Program-made: the position numbers and the translations under genes
Part shown: positions 8,554 through 16,410 of the stretch, one piece after another
Numbering within the stretch: position 1 is the stretch's first letter
Layout of the letters: each line of letters begins with the position of its first letter
Notes under the pieces: generated by a model
Databases searched by the model: none
What the model was told of the DNA's origin: nothing
The model's input: only the letters and a program-made list of their open reading frames with translations
Source: Microbacterium sp.
GTDB taxonomy: Bacteria; Actinomycetota; Actinomycetes; Actinomycetales; Microbacteriaceae
Reading direction: 5' to 3'
Assembly (NCBI RefSeq): GCF_017305435.1
Contig: NZ_JAFKIP010000004.1
Location: 434,001 to 498,000 of the forward strand
Length of the DNA stretch: 64,000 bases

Positions 8554-9735
8554 TCACGCCGCCGCGCCGCGCGTGAGGCCGAGGGCGCGCGCGAGCACGA
8601 GCAGCTGCACTTCGGTCGTCCCCTCGCCGATCTCGAGGATCTTCGAGTCACGGAAGTGCCGTGCGACGGGGTACTCGTTCATGAACCCGTTGCCGCCGAA
8701 GATCTGCGTGGCATCCCGCGCGTTGTCCATCGCGGCGTCCGACGCCGTGAGCTTCGCGATCGCCGCCTCCGGGCCGAACGGGCGGCCCGCGTCACGCAGG
8801 CGCGCGGCGTGGATCCATGCGAGGCGCGCCGTGTGCACGCGCGCCTGCATGCGGGCGATCATGAACTGGATCGACTGGCGCGAACCCAGTCGTTCCCCGA
8901 ACACCTGACGACTCTGCGCGTAATCGAGGGCCGCATCCAGGCACCCTTCCGCCGCTCCCGTGGCGAGCGCTGCGATCGCCACTCGACCCTCGTCGAGGAT
9001 GCTGAGGAAGTTCGCGAATCCGCGCCCGCGCTCCCCGAGCAGGTTTCCCTCGGGCACGCGCGCGCCCGTGAAAATCAGCGGGTGCGTATCTGAGGCGTGC
9101 CAGCCGACCTTGTCGTATGCGGGTCCGACCTCGAACCCCTCGGTCCCGTTCGGAACGATGATCGTGGAGATCTCCTTGCGGTCGCCGCGACGACCGGTGA
9201 CGGCCGTCACCGTGACGAATCGCGTGATGGCGGTGCCGGAATTCGTGATGAACTGCTTCGCGCCGTCGATCACCCAGTCCCCGTCCTCCAGCCGCGCCGT
9301 GGTCCGGGTGCCGCCGGCATCCGATCCCGCCTCCGGCTCGGTGAGGCCGAACCCCGCGAGGGCGCGTCCGGCAAGGAGATCGGGCAGGAGCTCGGCACGC
9401 TGGGCATCGGTGCCGAAACGGAAGACCGGCATGGCGCCGAGGCTGACGCCGGCCTCGAGAGTGATCGCGATCGACTGGTCGACGCGCCCGAGGCCCTCGA
9501 TCGCGAGACCGAGCGCGACGTAGTCGCCTCCCTGCCCGCCGACCTCCTCGGGGAACGGGAGCCCGAACAGCCCCAACTCCCCCATCGCCGCGACGACGTC
9601 GAGCGGCAGGGTCTTCGTCCGATCGGCCTCGTAGGCGCGCGGCGCCACGTGCTCGTCGGCGAATGCGCGGACCATGCCGGCGAGCTCGCGTTCCTCGTCG
9701 CTGAGCCCGTAGGCCGCGACATCCAATACGCCCAT
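8554..9735 (-). CDS. Acyl-CoA dehydrogenase
   Basis: A 393-residue FAD-dependent acyl-CoA dehydrogenase that introduces a 2,3-double bond into an acyl-CoA and passes electrons to ETF. Both family signatures are present: LTEPEAGSDAGG in the middle domain, and the C-terminal QIFGGNGFMNEYPVAR, followed by EIGEGTTEVQ. Length and domain order are normal. AAGGAGATGGC gives a good ribosome-binding site for ATG 9735. It is divergent from a TetR regulator, and two matching palindromes lie between them, so control by that regulator is likely. Chain-length or branched-chain preference cannot be decided from sequence alone. Confidence 0.92.
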   Translation of the reverse strand: MGVLDVAAYGLSDEERELAGMVRAFADEHVAPRAYEADRTKTLPLDVVAAMGELGLFGLPFPEEVGGQGGDYVALGLAIEGLGRVDQSIAITLEAGVSLGAMPVFRFGTDAQRAELLPDLLAGRALAGFGLTEPEAGSDAGGTRTTARLEDGDWVIDGAKQFITNSGTAITRFVTVTAVTGRRGDRKEISTIIVPNGTEGFEVGPAYDKVGWHASDTHPLIFTGARVPEGNLLGERGRGFANFLSILDEGRVAIAALATGAAEGCLDAALDYAQSRQVFGERLGSRQSIQFMIARMQARVHTARLAWIHAARLRDAGRPFGPEAAIAKLTASDAAMDNARDATQIFGGNGFMNEYPVARHFRDSKILEIGEGTTEVQLLVLARALGLTRGAAA

Positions 9736-9811
9736 GCCATCTCCTTCGATGCGCTCCGCGTCACGATCGGATCACGGGCCCCGCTCACGCTGGCACCGCA
9801 AGGATGCGCCG

Positions 9812-9829
9812 GGTTAGTGTTCCTTAACC
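9812..9829. promoter_or_regulatory. Operator 1 of the TetR/acyl-CoA dehydrogenase divergent region
   Basis: The palindrome GGTTAGTGTTCCTTAACC has perfect 5-base arms (GGTTA/TAACC) around 8 bases. The same GTTAG-N6-TTAAC pattern recurs 29 bases downstream, which points to binding of the adjacent TetR regulator. Confidence 0.65.
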
Positions 9830-9840
9830 GAATCAGTCCA

Positions 9841-9858
9841 GGTTAGCGAGGATTAACT
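9841..9858. promoter_or_regulatory. Operator 2 of the TetR/acyl-CoA dehydrogenase divergent region
   Basis: GGTTAGCGAGGATTAACT repeats the GTTAG-N6-TTAAC core of operator 1, and it ends 3 bases before the TetR start codon. Binding here would block initiation of the regulator gene, fitting autoregulation. Confidence 0.65.
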
Positions 9859-9861
9859 GGG

Positions 9862-10476
9862 ATGGCAACGCATACCCCCATCGAGCCGGCGACCGGGCGT
9901 GACCGGGCGAAGGCCGAGCGCTACGACGCCCTGCTCCAGGAGGCGGCGCGGCTCTTCGCCGCGCACGGGTTCGACGGTGTGAGTCTCGAGGACCTCGGTG
10001 CCGCCGTCGGGATCACGGGACCCGCCGTCTACCGTCACTTCTCCAGCAAGAAGGCGCTCCTCGGAGCCGTCCTGCGCCGCGCGAGCGAGGGGCTGCTGAC
10101 GGGAGGGCGGCGCGTCGTCGCCGTCGACGGCGAACCGGTAGCCCAGCTGCGCGATCTCATCGACTTCCACGTCGAGTTCGCGTTGGCCGATGCCGACGTC
10201 ATCCGCGTGCACGACCGCGACCTCGCGCGTCTCAGCGACGACGACCGGCATGTCGTCCGCCGGCTTCAGCGCGAGTACGTGGAGCTCTGGACCGACGTCC
10301 TCGAGCGTCTCCATCCCGACCGCGACGCCGCCGACCTCCGTGTGCGCGCTCATGCGGGGTTCGGTCTGATCAACTCGACCCCGCACTCGGTGCGCGGTCT
10401 GCGCGATGTCCCCGACGACGCCGTGGTCCACGACATCCTCGCCGACATGGCCTTCGCCGCACTCGCCGCGCACTGA
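9862..10476 (+). CDS. TetR/AcrR-family transcriptional regulator
   Basis: A 204-residue one-component repressor. The N-terminal helix-turn-helix spans about residues 24-70, with the recognition segment ITGPAVYRHFSSKKALL. The remaining residues form a helical ligand-binding domain, probably sensing an acyl-CoA because of its divergent neighbour. Two copies of a GTTAG-N6-TTAAC palindrome lie immediately upstream. No Shine-Dalgarno is evident before ATG 9862, and operator 2 nearly touches the start codon. It converges on the bkd E2 gene. Confidence 0.88.
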   Translation: MATHTPIEPATGRDRAKAERYDALLQEAARLFAAHGFDGVSLEDLGAAVGITGPAVYRHFSSKKALLGAVLRRASEGLLTGGRRVVAVDGEPVAQLRDLIDFHVEFALADADVIRVHDRDLARLSDDDRHVVRRLQREYVELWTDVLERLHPDRDAADLRVRAHAGFGLINSTPHSVRGLRDVPDDAVVHDILADMAFAALAAH

Positions 10477-10496
10477 CGGCCCGGCGCGCCACCGCT

Positions 10497-10533
10497 CCCG
10501 GTGGGGATGCCGCGTCGGCGCTCCTCCACCGGG
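10497..10533. terminator. Weak hairpin between converging TetR and E2 genes
   Basis: Arms CCCGGTGG (10497-10504) and CCACCGGG (10526-10533) are perfectly complementary around a 21-base loop, without a T-run. It is the only stem in the 68-base convergent gap. Confidence 0.35.
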
Positions 10534-10544
10534 TGCGGTCGCGC

Positions 10545-11936
10545 TCAGGCGAGCAGCATCGCCCGGCCGGGCTCGCGCAGCACGTCGCCGACCGCGGCGA
10601 GGAAGCGCGCGCCCTGCTCGCCGTCGACGAGACGGTGATCGAAGGACAGGCTCAGCGTCAGGACATCGCGCAGCGCGATCTCGCCGTCGTGCTCCCACGG
10701 ACGGCGACGCACCGCACCGATGCCGAGGATCCCCGCTTCCGGCGGATTGAGGATCGGCGTGCCCGCATCGACGCCGAACGTGCCGAAGTTCGTGATCGAG
10801 AACGTCCCGCCGCTCAGCGCCGACGGAGCGGCACGTCCGGCGCGCGCGGTCTGAGCGAGCCCGCGGATCGCGTCGGCGAGCCCGGCGAGCCCGAGCGCCT
10901 GTGCGTCCGGGATGTGCGGGACGATGAGCCCGCGCTCGGTCGCGGCCGCGATGCCGAGGTTGACGTAGTGGTACTGGACGATCTCGCCCGCTTCGTCGTC
11001 CCAGCGCGCATTGAGCGACGGCTCGGCGCGCAGCGCCAGGCACACCGCCTTCGCGACCACGGCGAGGATGCCGATGCGGTGTTCGGCCAAGCGCGCATCG
11101 GCGCGCAGGTGCTCGACGAGCCGACTGGTCTCGGTGACGTCCACCTCGAGGAAGCACGTGACATGCGGCGCCGTGAAGGCGCTGCGCACCATGGCGGCCG
11201 CCGTCGCCTTCCGCACGCCACGGATCGGCAGCCGCGTCTCCCGCTCGCCGGTGACGGACGATGACCCGTCGACGGCGGTGGGCGTCGCTGACGGCTGCAC
11301 CGGAGCGACCGTCGCGGGCGCGGCATCCCTCACTTGCGCGGCGAAGTGCTCGACGTCCTCGCGGCGGATGACTCCCTCCACACCCGACGCCTCCACGAGG
11401 GCGAGATCGATGCCCAACTGCTTCGCGAGCAGGCGCACGGGGGGCGTCGAGCGCGGGCGCTCGCCCCGCGCATCGATCGGCGGGGCCTCGGGAACGTCAT
11501 CGTGCGGCGCGGCCTCGAGGACGGACGTGTCGGATGCCGCGGCGACGCGGCCGGTCCGGGCCCGACGCTGCGGCCGTTGCGATGTGCGCGGCGCGGCGCC
11601 GTAGCCGACCAGGTTCGGCACGGCGCGCTCCGGCTCGTCCTCCTCCCTCGCCGTCGCCGCGTCGGTGGTCGGCGATGCCGCATCCAGAGCCTCCACGCCA
11701 GCGACCTCGATCGCGATCAGAGGACTCCCGACCTCGACGACGGCGCCGGTCTCGGCGTGGAGCCGACGGACGGTGCCGGCGAACGGCGAAGGCAGCTCGA
11801 CGATCGCCTTCGCCGTCTCGACCTCGGCGATCGGCTGATTGAGGGTGACGGCGTCGCCTTCAGCCACGAGCCATTGCACGATCTCGGCTTCCGGCAGCCC
11901 CTCGCCGAGATCGGGCAGGCGGAACTCCGAGATCAC
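10545..11936 (-). CDS. bkdC: Branched-chain 2-oxo acid dehydrogenase complex E2 (dihydrolipoyl acyltransferase)
   Basis: A 463-residue E2 core subunit that transfers the acyl group from lipoamide to CoA. The lipoyl domain is at residues 1-80 with the modified Lys43 in VETAKAIVE. A peripheral-subunit-binding domain near 165-200 includes VRLLAKQLGID. The catalytic acetyltransferase domain fills the C-terminal half and has the HxxxDG motif at His434-Gly439 (DHRLVDG). The start is GTG 11936, whose GTGA overlaps the E1beta stop codon, indicating translational coupling. Gene order E1alpha-E1beta-E2 with a divergent Lrp regulator supports branched-chain rather than pyruvate substrates. No lipoamide dehydrogenase lies nearby. 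Confidence 0.9.
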   Translation of the reverse strand: MISEFRLPDLGEGLPEAEIVQWLVAEGDAVTLNQPIAEVETAKAIVELPSPFAGTVRRLHAETGAVVEVGSPLIAIEVAGVEALDAASPTTDAATAREEDEPERAVPNLVGYGAAPRTSQRPQRRARTGRVAAASDTSVLEAAPHDDVPEAPPIDARGERPRSTPPVRLLAKQLGIDLALVEASGVEGVIRREDVEHFAAQVRDAAPATVAPVQPSATPTAVDGSSSVTGERETRLPIRGVRKATAAAMVRSAFTAPHVTCFLEVDVTETSRLVEHLRADARLAEHRIGILAVVAKAVCLALRAEPSLNARWDDEAGEIVQYHYVNLGIAAATERGLIVPHIPDAQALGLAGLADAIRGLAQTARAGRAAPSALSGGTFSITNFGTFGVDAGTPILNPPEAGILGIGAVRRRPWEHDGEIALRDVLTLSLSFDHRLVDGEQGARFLAAVGDVLREPGRAMLLA

Positions 11937-12943
11937 GGGTTCACCCCCGACAGACTGTGGGGTCGATCCAGAACCCGGTCCACCGCGTCGAGGAGGCGAT
12001 CGAGGTCGGGGACGTGATGACGTTCGAGCTTCGCCGGCGGGTAGGGGATGTCGTGGCCCGTGACCCGCACGGGAGCCGTCTCCAGGTGATGGAAGCACTG
12101 CTCGGTGACGCTCGCGATCAGCTCGGCGCCGACGCCGGCCTCGCCCGCCGCCTCGTGGGTCACCACGACGCGCCCGGTCTTGCGCACGGACGCCGTGACG
12201 GTGCGGTAGTCGACCGGTGAGAGCGAGCGCAGGTCGATGACCTCGATCGACACGCCCTCGTCCTCGGCGGCGGTCGCGGCATCCAGCGCCGTCACCACCT
12301 GCGCGCCGTACGTCAGGAGTGTGACATCCGTCCCCTCGCGAGCAACGCGGGCGAGCCCCATCGGAGGTGCATCCGCGATGTCGGCGTCCGTGTCGACCTC
12401 GCCCTTGGTGTGGTAGAGCCGCTTCGGCTCGAAGAAGACGACCGGGTCGTCGCAGGCGATGGCCTGCTGCAGGACGGTATGGGCGTCCTGCGGGTTCGAC
12501 ACCGCGACGACCCGCAGTCCCGCGGTGTGGACGAAGTACGCCTCGGGCGACTCGGAATGGTGCTCGGCCGCGCCGACGCCTCCCGCCCAGGGGATGCGGA
12601 TCGTGATCGGCATGGTGACTCGCCCGCGCGTGCGGTAGTGCAGCTTCGCCACCTGGCAGACGATCTGGTCGAAGGCGGGGTACACGAAGCCGTCGAACTG
12701 GATCTCCACGACGGGACGGAAGCCGCGATAGGCGAGACCGACCGCCGTACCGACGATGCCGGACTCCGCGAGCGGCGTGTCGATGACCCGCTGCGGACCG
12801 AACTCGTCGAGCAACCCGTCGGTGATGCGGAAGACGCCACCGAGCTTGCCGATGTCCTCCCCCATGACGAGCACGCGGTCATCGCGCGCCATCGCACCGC
12901 GCAGGCCTGCGCCGAGCGCCTTGCCCATGGTCAACTGGGCCAT
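11933..12943 (-). CDS. bkdB: Branched-chain 2-oxo acid dehydrogenase E1 beta subunit
   Basis: A 336-residue transketolase-like E1 beta subunit that helps bind thiamine diphosphate in the E1 heterotetramer. It begins MAQLTMGKALGAGL, contains the conserved VMGEDIGKLGGVFR near residue 30 and DTPLAESGIVG near 65, and ends with the transketolase C-terminal domain (VVVTHEAAGEAG). A GGAGG inside the end of the E1alpha gene serves ATG 12943, one base after the E1alpha stop codon. The stop overlaps the E2 start by 4 bases. Confidence 0.93.
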   Translation of the reverse strand: MAQLTMGKALGAGLRGAMARDDRVLVMGEDIGKLGGVFRITDGLLDEFGPQRVIDTPLAESGIVGTAVGLAYRGFRPVVEIQFDGFVYPAFDQIVCQVAKLHYRTRGRVTMPITIRIPWAGGVGAAEHHSESPEAYFVHTAGLRVVAVSNPQDAHTVLQQAIACDDPVVFFEPKRLYHTKGEVDTDADIADAPPMGLARVAREGTDVTLLTYGAQVVTALDAATAAEDEGVSIEVIDLRSLSPVDYRTVTASVRKTGRVVVTHEAAGEAGVGAELIASVTEQCFHHLETAPVRVTGHDIPYPPAKLERHHVPDLDRLLDAVDRVLDRPHSLSGVNP

Positions 12944-12944
12944 C

Positions 12945-14060
12945 TCACGCCTCCTCGTCCGCGAAGCCGTCGAGGTAGGCGGCGAAGCGTTCCCGCTGGC
13001 GAGCGATGCCCGAATGCGGCTCGGCGTAGACGTCGTCGAGGACCTCGATCGCGGGCCGGGTCGTCGCGGTGAGAACGGCATCGCGCATCTCGGCGGCGAA
13101 ACGGTCGCCGGCGGCGGTGACCTCCGCGCCGAAGGCATCGTCGAAAGCGCCGATCCGGCGCAGGTACGACTCGAGGCGGAGCAGCGGATCACGCACGCGC
13201 CAGTGCTCCACCTCCGCCGTGTCGCGGTAGCGGGTCGGGTCGTCGGAGGTCGTGTGGGGGCCCATCCGATAGGTCACGGCCTCGATGAAGACCGGCCCTC
13301 CGCCCTGCCGCGCGTGATCGAGCGCCCAGCGCATCGCGGCCGTGCAGGCCATGACATCGTTGCCGTCGACACGCAGACTCGGGATGCCGAAGCCGGGCGC
13401 CCGTCCGGCGATCGGGAACCGGGATTGCACCGTCACGGGCTCGGAGATCGCCCACTGGTTGTTGGAGCAGACGAAGACGACGGGCGCCTGGAACGACGAT
13501 GCGAACACCATCGCCTCGTTGACGTCGCCCTGGCTCGTCGCGCCGTCGCCGAAGTAGGCGACGGCGACCTGATCGCCGCCGTCGCGCTGGATGCCCATCC
13601 CGTAGCCCACCGCGTGCAGCGAGTGCGCGCCGATGATGATCTGCAGAGGCGCGAGGTGGAGCTCGCGCGGGCCGTACGTCGAGTGGACCTCTCCGCGCCA
13701 CGCGAGGACGAGCTCGGCGGCGCGCGCGCCGCGACTGAGGAGGACGCCCAGCTCGCGATACGACGGGAAGAGGAAGTCGTCGGGGCGGCAGGCGCGCGCG
13801 CTCCCGATCTGGATCGCCTCCTGGCCCTGCGCGGGGGCCCAGAGCCCGAGGTGTCCCTGCCTCTGCAGTGCGACGCCTTCGACGTCGGCGCGACGGGCGA
13901 TCGCCATCCGACGGTACAGATCACGCAGCTGGTCGACGTCGATGTCCTCCACCCACTGATCCAGGCGGGTATCGTGCACCCGTTCGCCGTCGGGGGTCAG
14001 GAGCTGGGCGAGGTCGTCGGTGTCCTGCGCGGGCGCCGGGGCAGTGATCAGGGTGTGCAT
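12945..14060 (-). CDS. bkdA: Branched-chain 2-oxo acid dehydrogenase E1 alpha subunit
   Basis: A 371-residue thiamine-diphosphate-dependent subunit that decarboxylates branched-chain 2-oxo acids from Val, Leu and Ile. The thiamine diphosphate motif GDGATSQGDVNEA is present, followed by VFVCSNNQWAIS. The phosphorylation-loop region YRMGPHTTSDDPTRYR is the E1 signature. Start choice: GAAGGG lies directly against ATG 14069 but 9 bases before ATG 14060, so 14060 (MHTLITAPAP) has the better spacing; the difference is three residues. It is the first gene of the operon and is divergent from an Lrp-type regulator. Confidence 0.91.
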   Translation of the reverse strand: MHTLITAPAPAQDTDDLAQLLTPDGERVHDTRLDQWVEDIDVDQLRDLYRRMAIARRADVEGVALQRQGHLGLWAPAQGQEAIQIGSARACRPDDFLFPSYRELGVLLSRGARAAELVLAWRGEVHSTYGPRELHLAPLQIIIGAHSLHAVGYGMGIQRDGGDQVAVAYFGDGATSQGDVNEAMVFASSFQAPVVFVCSNNQWAISEPVTVQSRFPIAGRAPGFGIPSLRVDGNDVMACTAAMRWALDHARQGGGPVFIEAVTYRMGPHTTSDDPTRYRDTAEVEHWRVRDPLLRLESYLRRIGAFDDAFGAEVTAAGDRFAAEMRDAVLTATTRPAIEVLDDVYAEPHSGIARQRERFAAYLDGFADEEA

Positions 14061-14222
14061 CGTCGTCATCCCTTCGGGGTGCGCCGAGGCTTCGTGGGCC
14101 GCGGCACGTCCGGACGTCGGCTTCGTCGCCGATTGGGTTTGAGAGTACGGGCGACTCGCACCTCGCTCAAGCATTCGAAGGCATGCTGAGCATGTTGCGC
14201 AGTCGCGTCACCGGAGCGCTGT

Positions 14223-14228
14223 TAGTAT
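14223..14228 (+). promoter_or_regulatory. -10-like TAGTAT before the Lrp regulator
   Basis: TAGTAT ends 8 bases before ATG 14237 and no ribosome-binding site intervenes, so a leaderless transcript is expected. Confidence 0.45.
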
Positions 14229-14236
14229 TCAGCACT

Positions 14237-14740
14237 ATGGGTTCTCTAGATCGCGTCGACCTCGAGCTGCTGAGCGCACTGGCCGACGACCATCGCGCCA
14301 CCGTCGTGGCCCTCGCCGACCGTCTCGGGCTGTCGCGCAACACCGTCCAGGCGCGCATGCTCCGGCTGGAGCGGTCTGGAGTCTTCCACTCCTACGAGCG
14401 CGCCATGTCGACCAAGGCGCTGGGGTTGCCGATCGAAGCGATGGTGAGCGTCATGGTGCGCCAGGCTGACCTTCCGCGCATCACGACCGCGATCGCCGAG
14501 ATCCCCGAAGTGGTTCAGGCCCACGGCATGAGCGGTGAGGTGGATCTCCTCGTCCGCGTGGTCGCGCGCGACACCCAGCACCTCTTCGACGTCGACGCAC
14601 GGATTCTCGCGATCGAGGGCGTCGAGCGCACCGAGACCTCCCTCGTCATGGGTGAGGTCATCGGTTACCGCGTGCGTCCTCTGCTGGAGGTGTCGAGCCG
14701 GGACCCGGCTCTGCGGGAAGCGGCTCGACGGGAATCATAG
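14237..14740 (+). CDS. Lrp/AsnC-family regulator (BkdR-like)
   Basis: A 167-residue feast/famine regulator. The N-terminal winged helix-turn-helix occupies about residues 5-65, with ALADRLGLSRNTVQARMLRLE as its core, and the C-terminal half is the ligand-binding RAM domain with HGMSGEVDLLVRV. In several bacteria such a protein, divergent from bkd genes, activates them in response to branched-chain amino acids; that role here is inferred from position. ATG 14237 (MGSLDRVDL) is chosen over 14183 because of the TAGTAT element. Its last 83 bases overlap the convergent EamA gene. Confidence 0.88.
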   Translation: MGSLDRVDLELLSALADDHRATVVALADRLGLSRNTVQARMLRLERSGVFHSYERAMSTKALGLPIEAMVSVMVRQADLPRITTAIAEIPEVVQAHGMSGEVDLLVRVVARDTQHLFDVDARILAIEGVERTETSLVMGEVIGYRVRPLLEVSSRDPALREAARRES

Positions 14741-15794
14741 CGGCGCGCGCGAACTCGCCCTCGGCATCGACGCGGCCGCGGTCACCGGCATCCTGCCGGA
14801 CCAGGACGACGCCCACGAGCAGCACGACGCCGCCGACGAACTGGATCGGGCCTGGCGTCTCCCCGAGGAGCAGCCATGCGAAGCCGAGGGCGAAGAGCAC
14901 CTCGCTCAGCCCGATGAACGAGGCGAGCCGCGACCCGACGCGGGGAACGGCCATGACGCCCAGCGCGTAGCCGAGCGTCGTCCCCACGGCGCCGACCCAG
15001 AGGATCGGAAGGATGCCGGGGACCTCGACGCCGCGGAATGCGACTGTGACGGCGGGGGCAGAGAACGGCAGGGCGCCCGTCACCGCGAGAAGGCCCATGA
15101 ACGCAGCCCCGACGAGGAGGCCGCCGGAGGCGAGCGCGAGCGGGGGCAGGTCATCGCCCGTACGTTCGCTCATCACGAAGTACACGCAGACGGTGATGGC
15201 GGCTCCGAGGGCGAGAAGCGTGCCGAGCAGGTCGAAGCGCGCCCCGGAGATGTCCACGACGAGCACGAGGCCAACGATCGCGACGATCGATCCCACGATC
15301 ACGAGCCGCGACGGCGCTCGTCGAGTGCGGATCCACACGAACACGACGAGCAGGACGGGCGCGAGGTACTGGATGAGCAGCGCGACCGCGACCGGCATCC
15401 GCTGCATCGCAGAGAAGAAGAGCAGCTGGCACCCCGCGACGGGAATCAGGCCGAACATGACCAGGGAGCGCCAGTGCCGGCGAAGGAAGGACCGCTCGCG
15501 ACGCACGGCCGCCACGAGTGCCGGCGACAGGACGAGGCCCGCCAGCCCCATGCGGACCACGAGGGCCGCCGAGAGCGACCAGCCGGCTTCCAGCAGCGGC
15601 TTGACGAGAGGCCCGCTCGACGAGAAGGCGAGCGCGGAGGTCACGGCCATGACGATGCCGACCGTACGTGCCCGCGCCGGGGAGTGGGGGGCACGTCCTC
15701 CTGCGCCGGTGGCGCGGTGCGCCGCGGGGAGGTCTCGCGCGGCGGATGGGATGATCTCGAGCGGGGCGGTGTGCGTCACCGACGGTCCTGTCAT
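14658..15794 (-). CDS. EamA/DMT-family transporter
   Basis: A 378-residue drug/metabolite transporter with two EamA repeats and about ten membrane helices, for example VGIVMAVTSALAFSSSGPL and the second-repeat region around FVGGVVLLVGVVLV. The first 45 residues and the last 40 are hydrophilic and poorly conserved, so the true start may be somewhat downstream of ATG 15794. The likely role is export of an amino acid or small metabolite. The gene is divergent from a CGNR-type regulator, a pairing common in actinobacteria. Its 3' end overlaps the Lrp gene on the other strand. Confidence 0.83.
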   Translation of the reverse strand: MTGPSVTHTAPLEIIPSAARDLPAAHRATGAGGRAPHSPARARTVGIVMAVTSALAFSSSGPLVKPLLEAGWSLSAALVVRMGLAGLVLSPALVAAVRRERSFLRRHWRSLVMFGLIPVAGCQLLFFSAMQRMPVAVALLIQYLAPVLLVVFVWIRTRRAPSRLVIVGSIVAIVGLVLVVDISGARFDLLGTLLALGAAITVCVYFVMSERTGDDLPPLALASGGLLVGAAFMGLLAVTGALPFSAPAVTVAFRGVEVPGILPILWVGAVGTTLGYALGVMAVPRVGSRLASFIGLSEVLFALGFAWLLLGETPGPIQFVGGVVLLVGVVLVRQDAGDRGRVDAEGEFARAAMIPVEPLPAEPGPGSTPPAEDARGNR

Positions 15795-15798
15795 GAGT

Positions 15799-15834
15799 AT
15801 TCGGTCTCTACACTGGTGACAGTACTGCCCGAAT
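15799..15834. promoter_or_regulatory. Inverted repeat in the EamA/CGNR divergent region
   Basis: ATTCGG (15799-15804) and CCGAAT (15829-15834) form an inverted repeat across 24 bases in the 55-base divergent gap. It is a candidate operator for the CGNR regulator. The wide spacing weakens the case. Confidence 0.35.
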
Positions 15835-15849
15835 CAGTCAGGAGTCAAT

Positions 15850-16410
15850 GTGGTTTTCATCCATGACACCGAGCAGTCGCTGCGCGCGGCCGCGGCGCTC
15901 GTGAACACGTTGCCTCACGTCGGCACCGAGGCCGTCGATCAACTCGTCACGCAGGCCGATTTCGACGCCTACCTCGACGAGTACGCGTACACCGGGACCT
16001 TTCACCGCGACGACGAGGAGCTCGACGCGGTGCGCGCGAACCGCAGCCGGCTGCGCGGACTCTGGGATGTCGATCGCGATGCGGCCGTGCCGATCGTGAA
16101 CGCGATGCTGCGGGACGGGAACGCACTCCCCCAGCTCGTCATCCACGACGGATTCGACTGGCACATCCACGCGACCGAGTCCGATGCGCCGCTGTCCGTG
16201 CGCATGCTCGTCGAGGCGGCGATGGCGTTCGTCGACGTCATCCGCGCCGACCAGTGGGACCGCGTCCGGATCTGCGAGGCGGATGACTGCGACGCCGTCT
16301 ACGTCGACTTCTCCAAGAACGGGTCGAAACGCTACTGCGACACCGGCAACTGCGGCAATCGGATGAATGTCATCGCGTATCGCCGCCGGAAGGCCGAAGA
16401 AAGCGCCTGA
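15850..16410 (+). CDS. CGNR zinc-finger (ABATE-type) putative transcriptional regulator
   Basis: A 186-residue protein. Residues 1-130 form an ABATE-like domain that may be a ligand sensor (stress-sensing is only proposed for the family). The C-terminal zinc finger has Cys142, Cys147, Cys163 and Cys168, and the last cysteine opens the family's CGNR signature. The GTG start at 15850 follows CAGGAG with 5-base spacing. It is divergent from an EamA exporter, which it may control. The last 41 bases overlap the convergent hydrolase gene. Confidence 0.88.
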   Translation: MVFIHDTEQSLRAAAALVNTLPHVGTEAVDQLVTQADFDAYLDEYAYTGTFHRDDEELDAVRANRSRLRGLWDVDRDAAVPIVNAMLRDGNALPQLVIHDGFDWHIHATESDAPLSVRMLVEAAMAFVDVIRADQWDRVRICEADDCDAVYVDFSKNGSKRYCDTGNCGNRMNVIAYRRRKAEESA

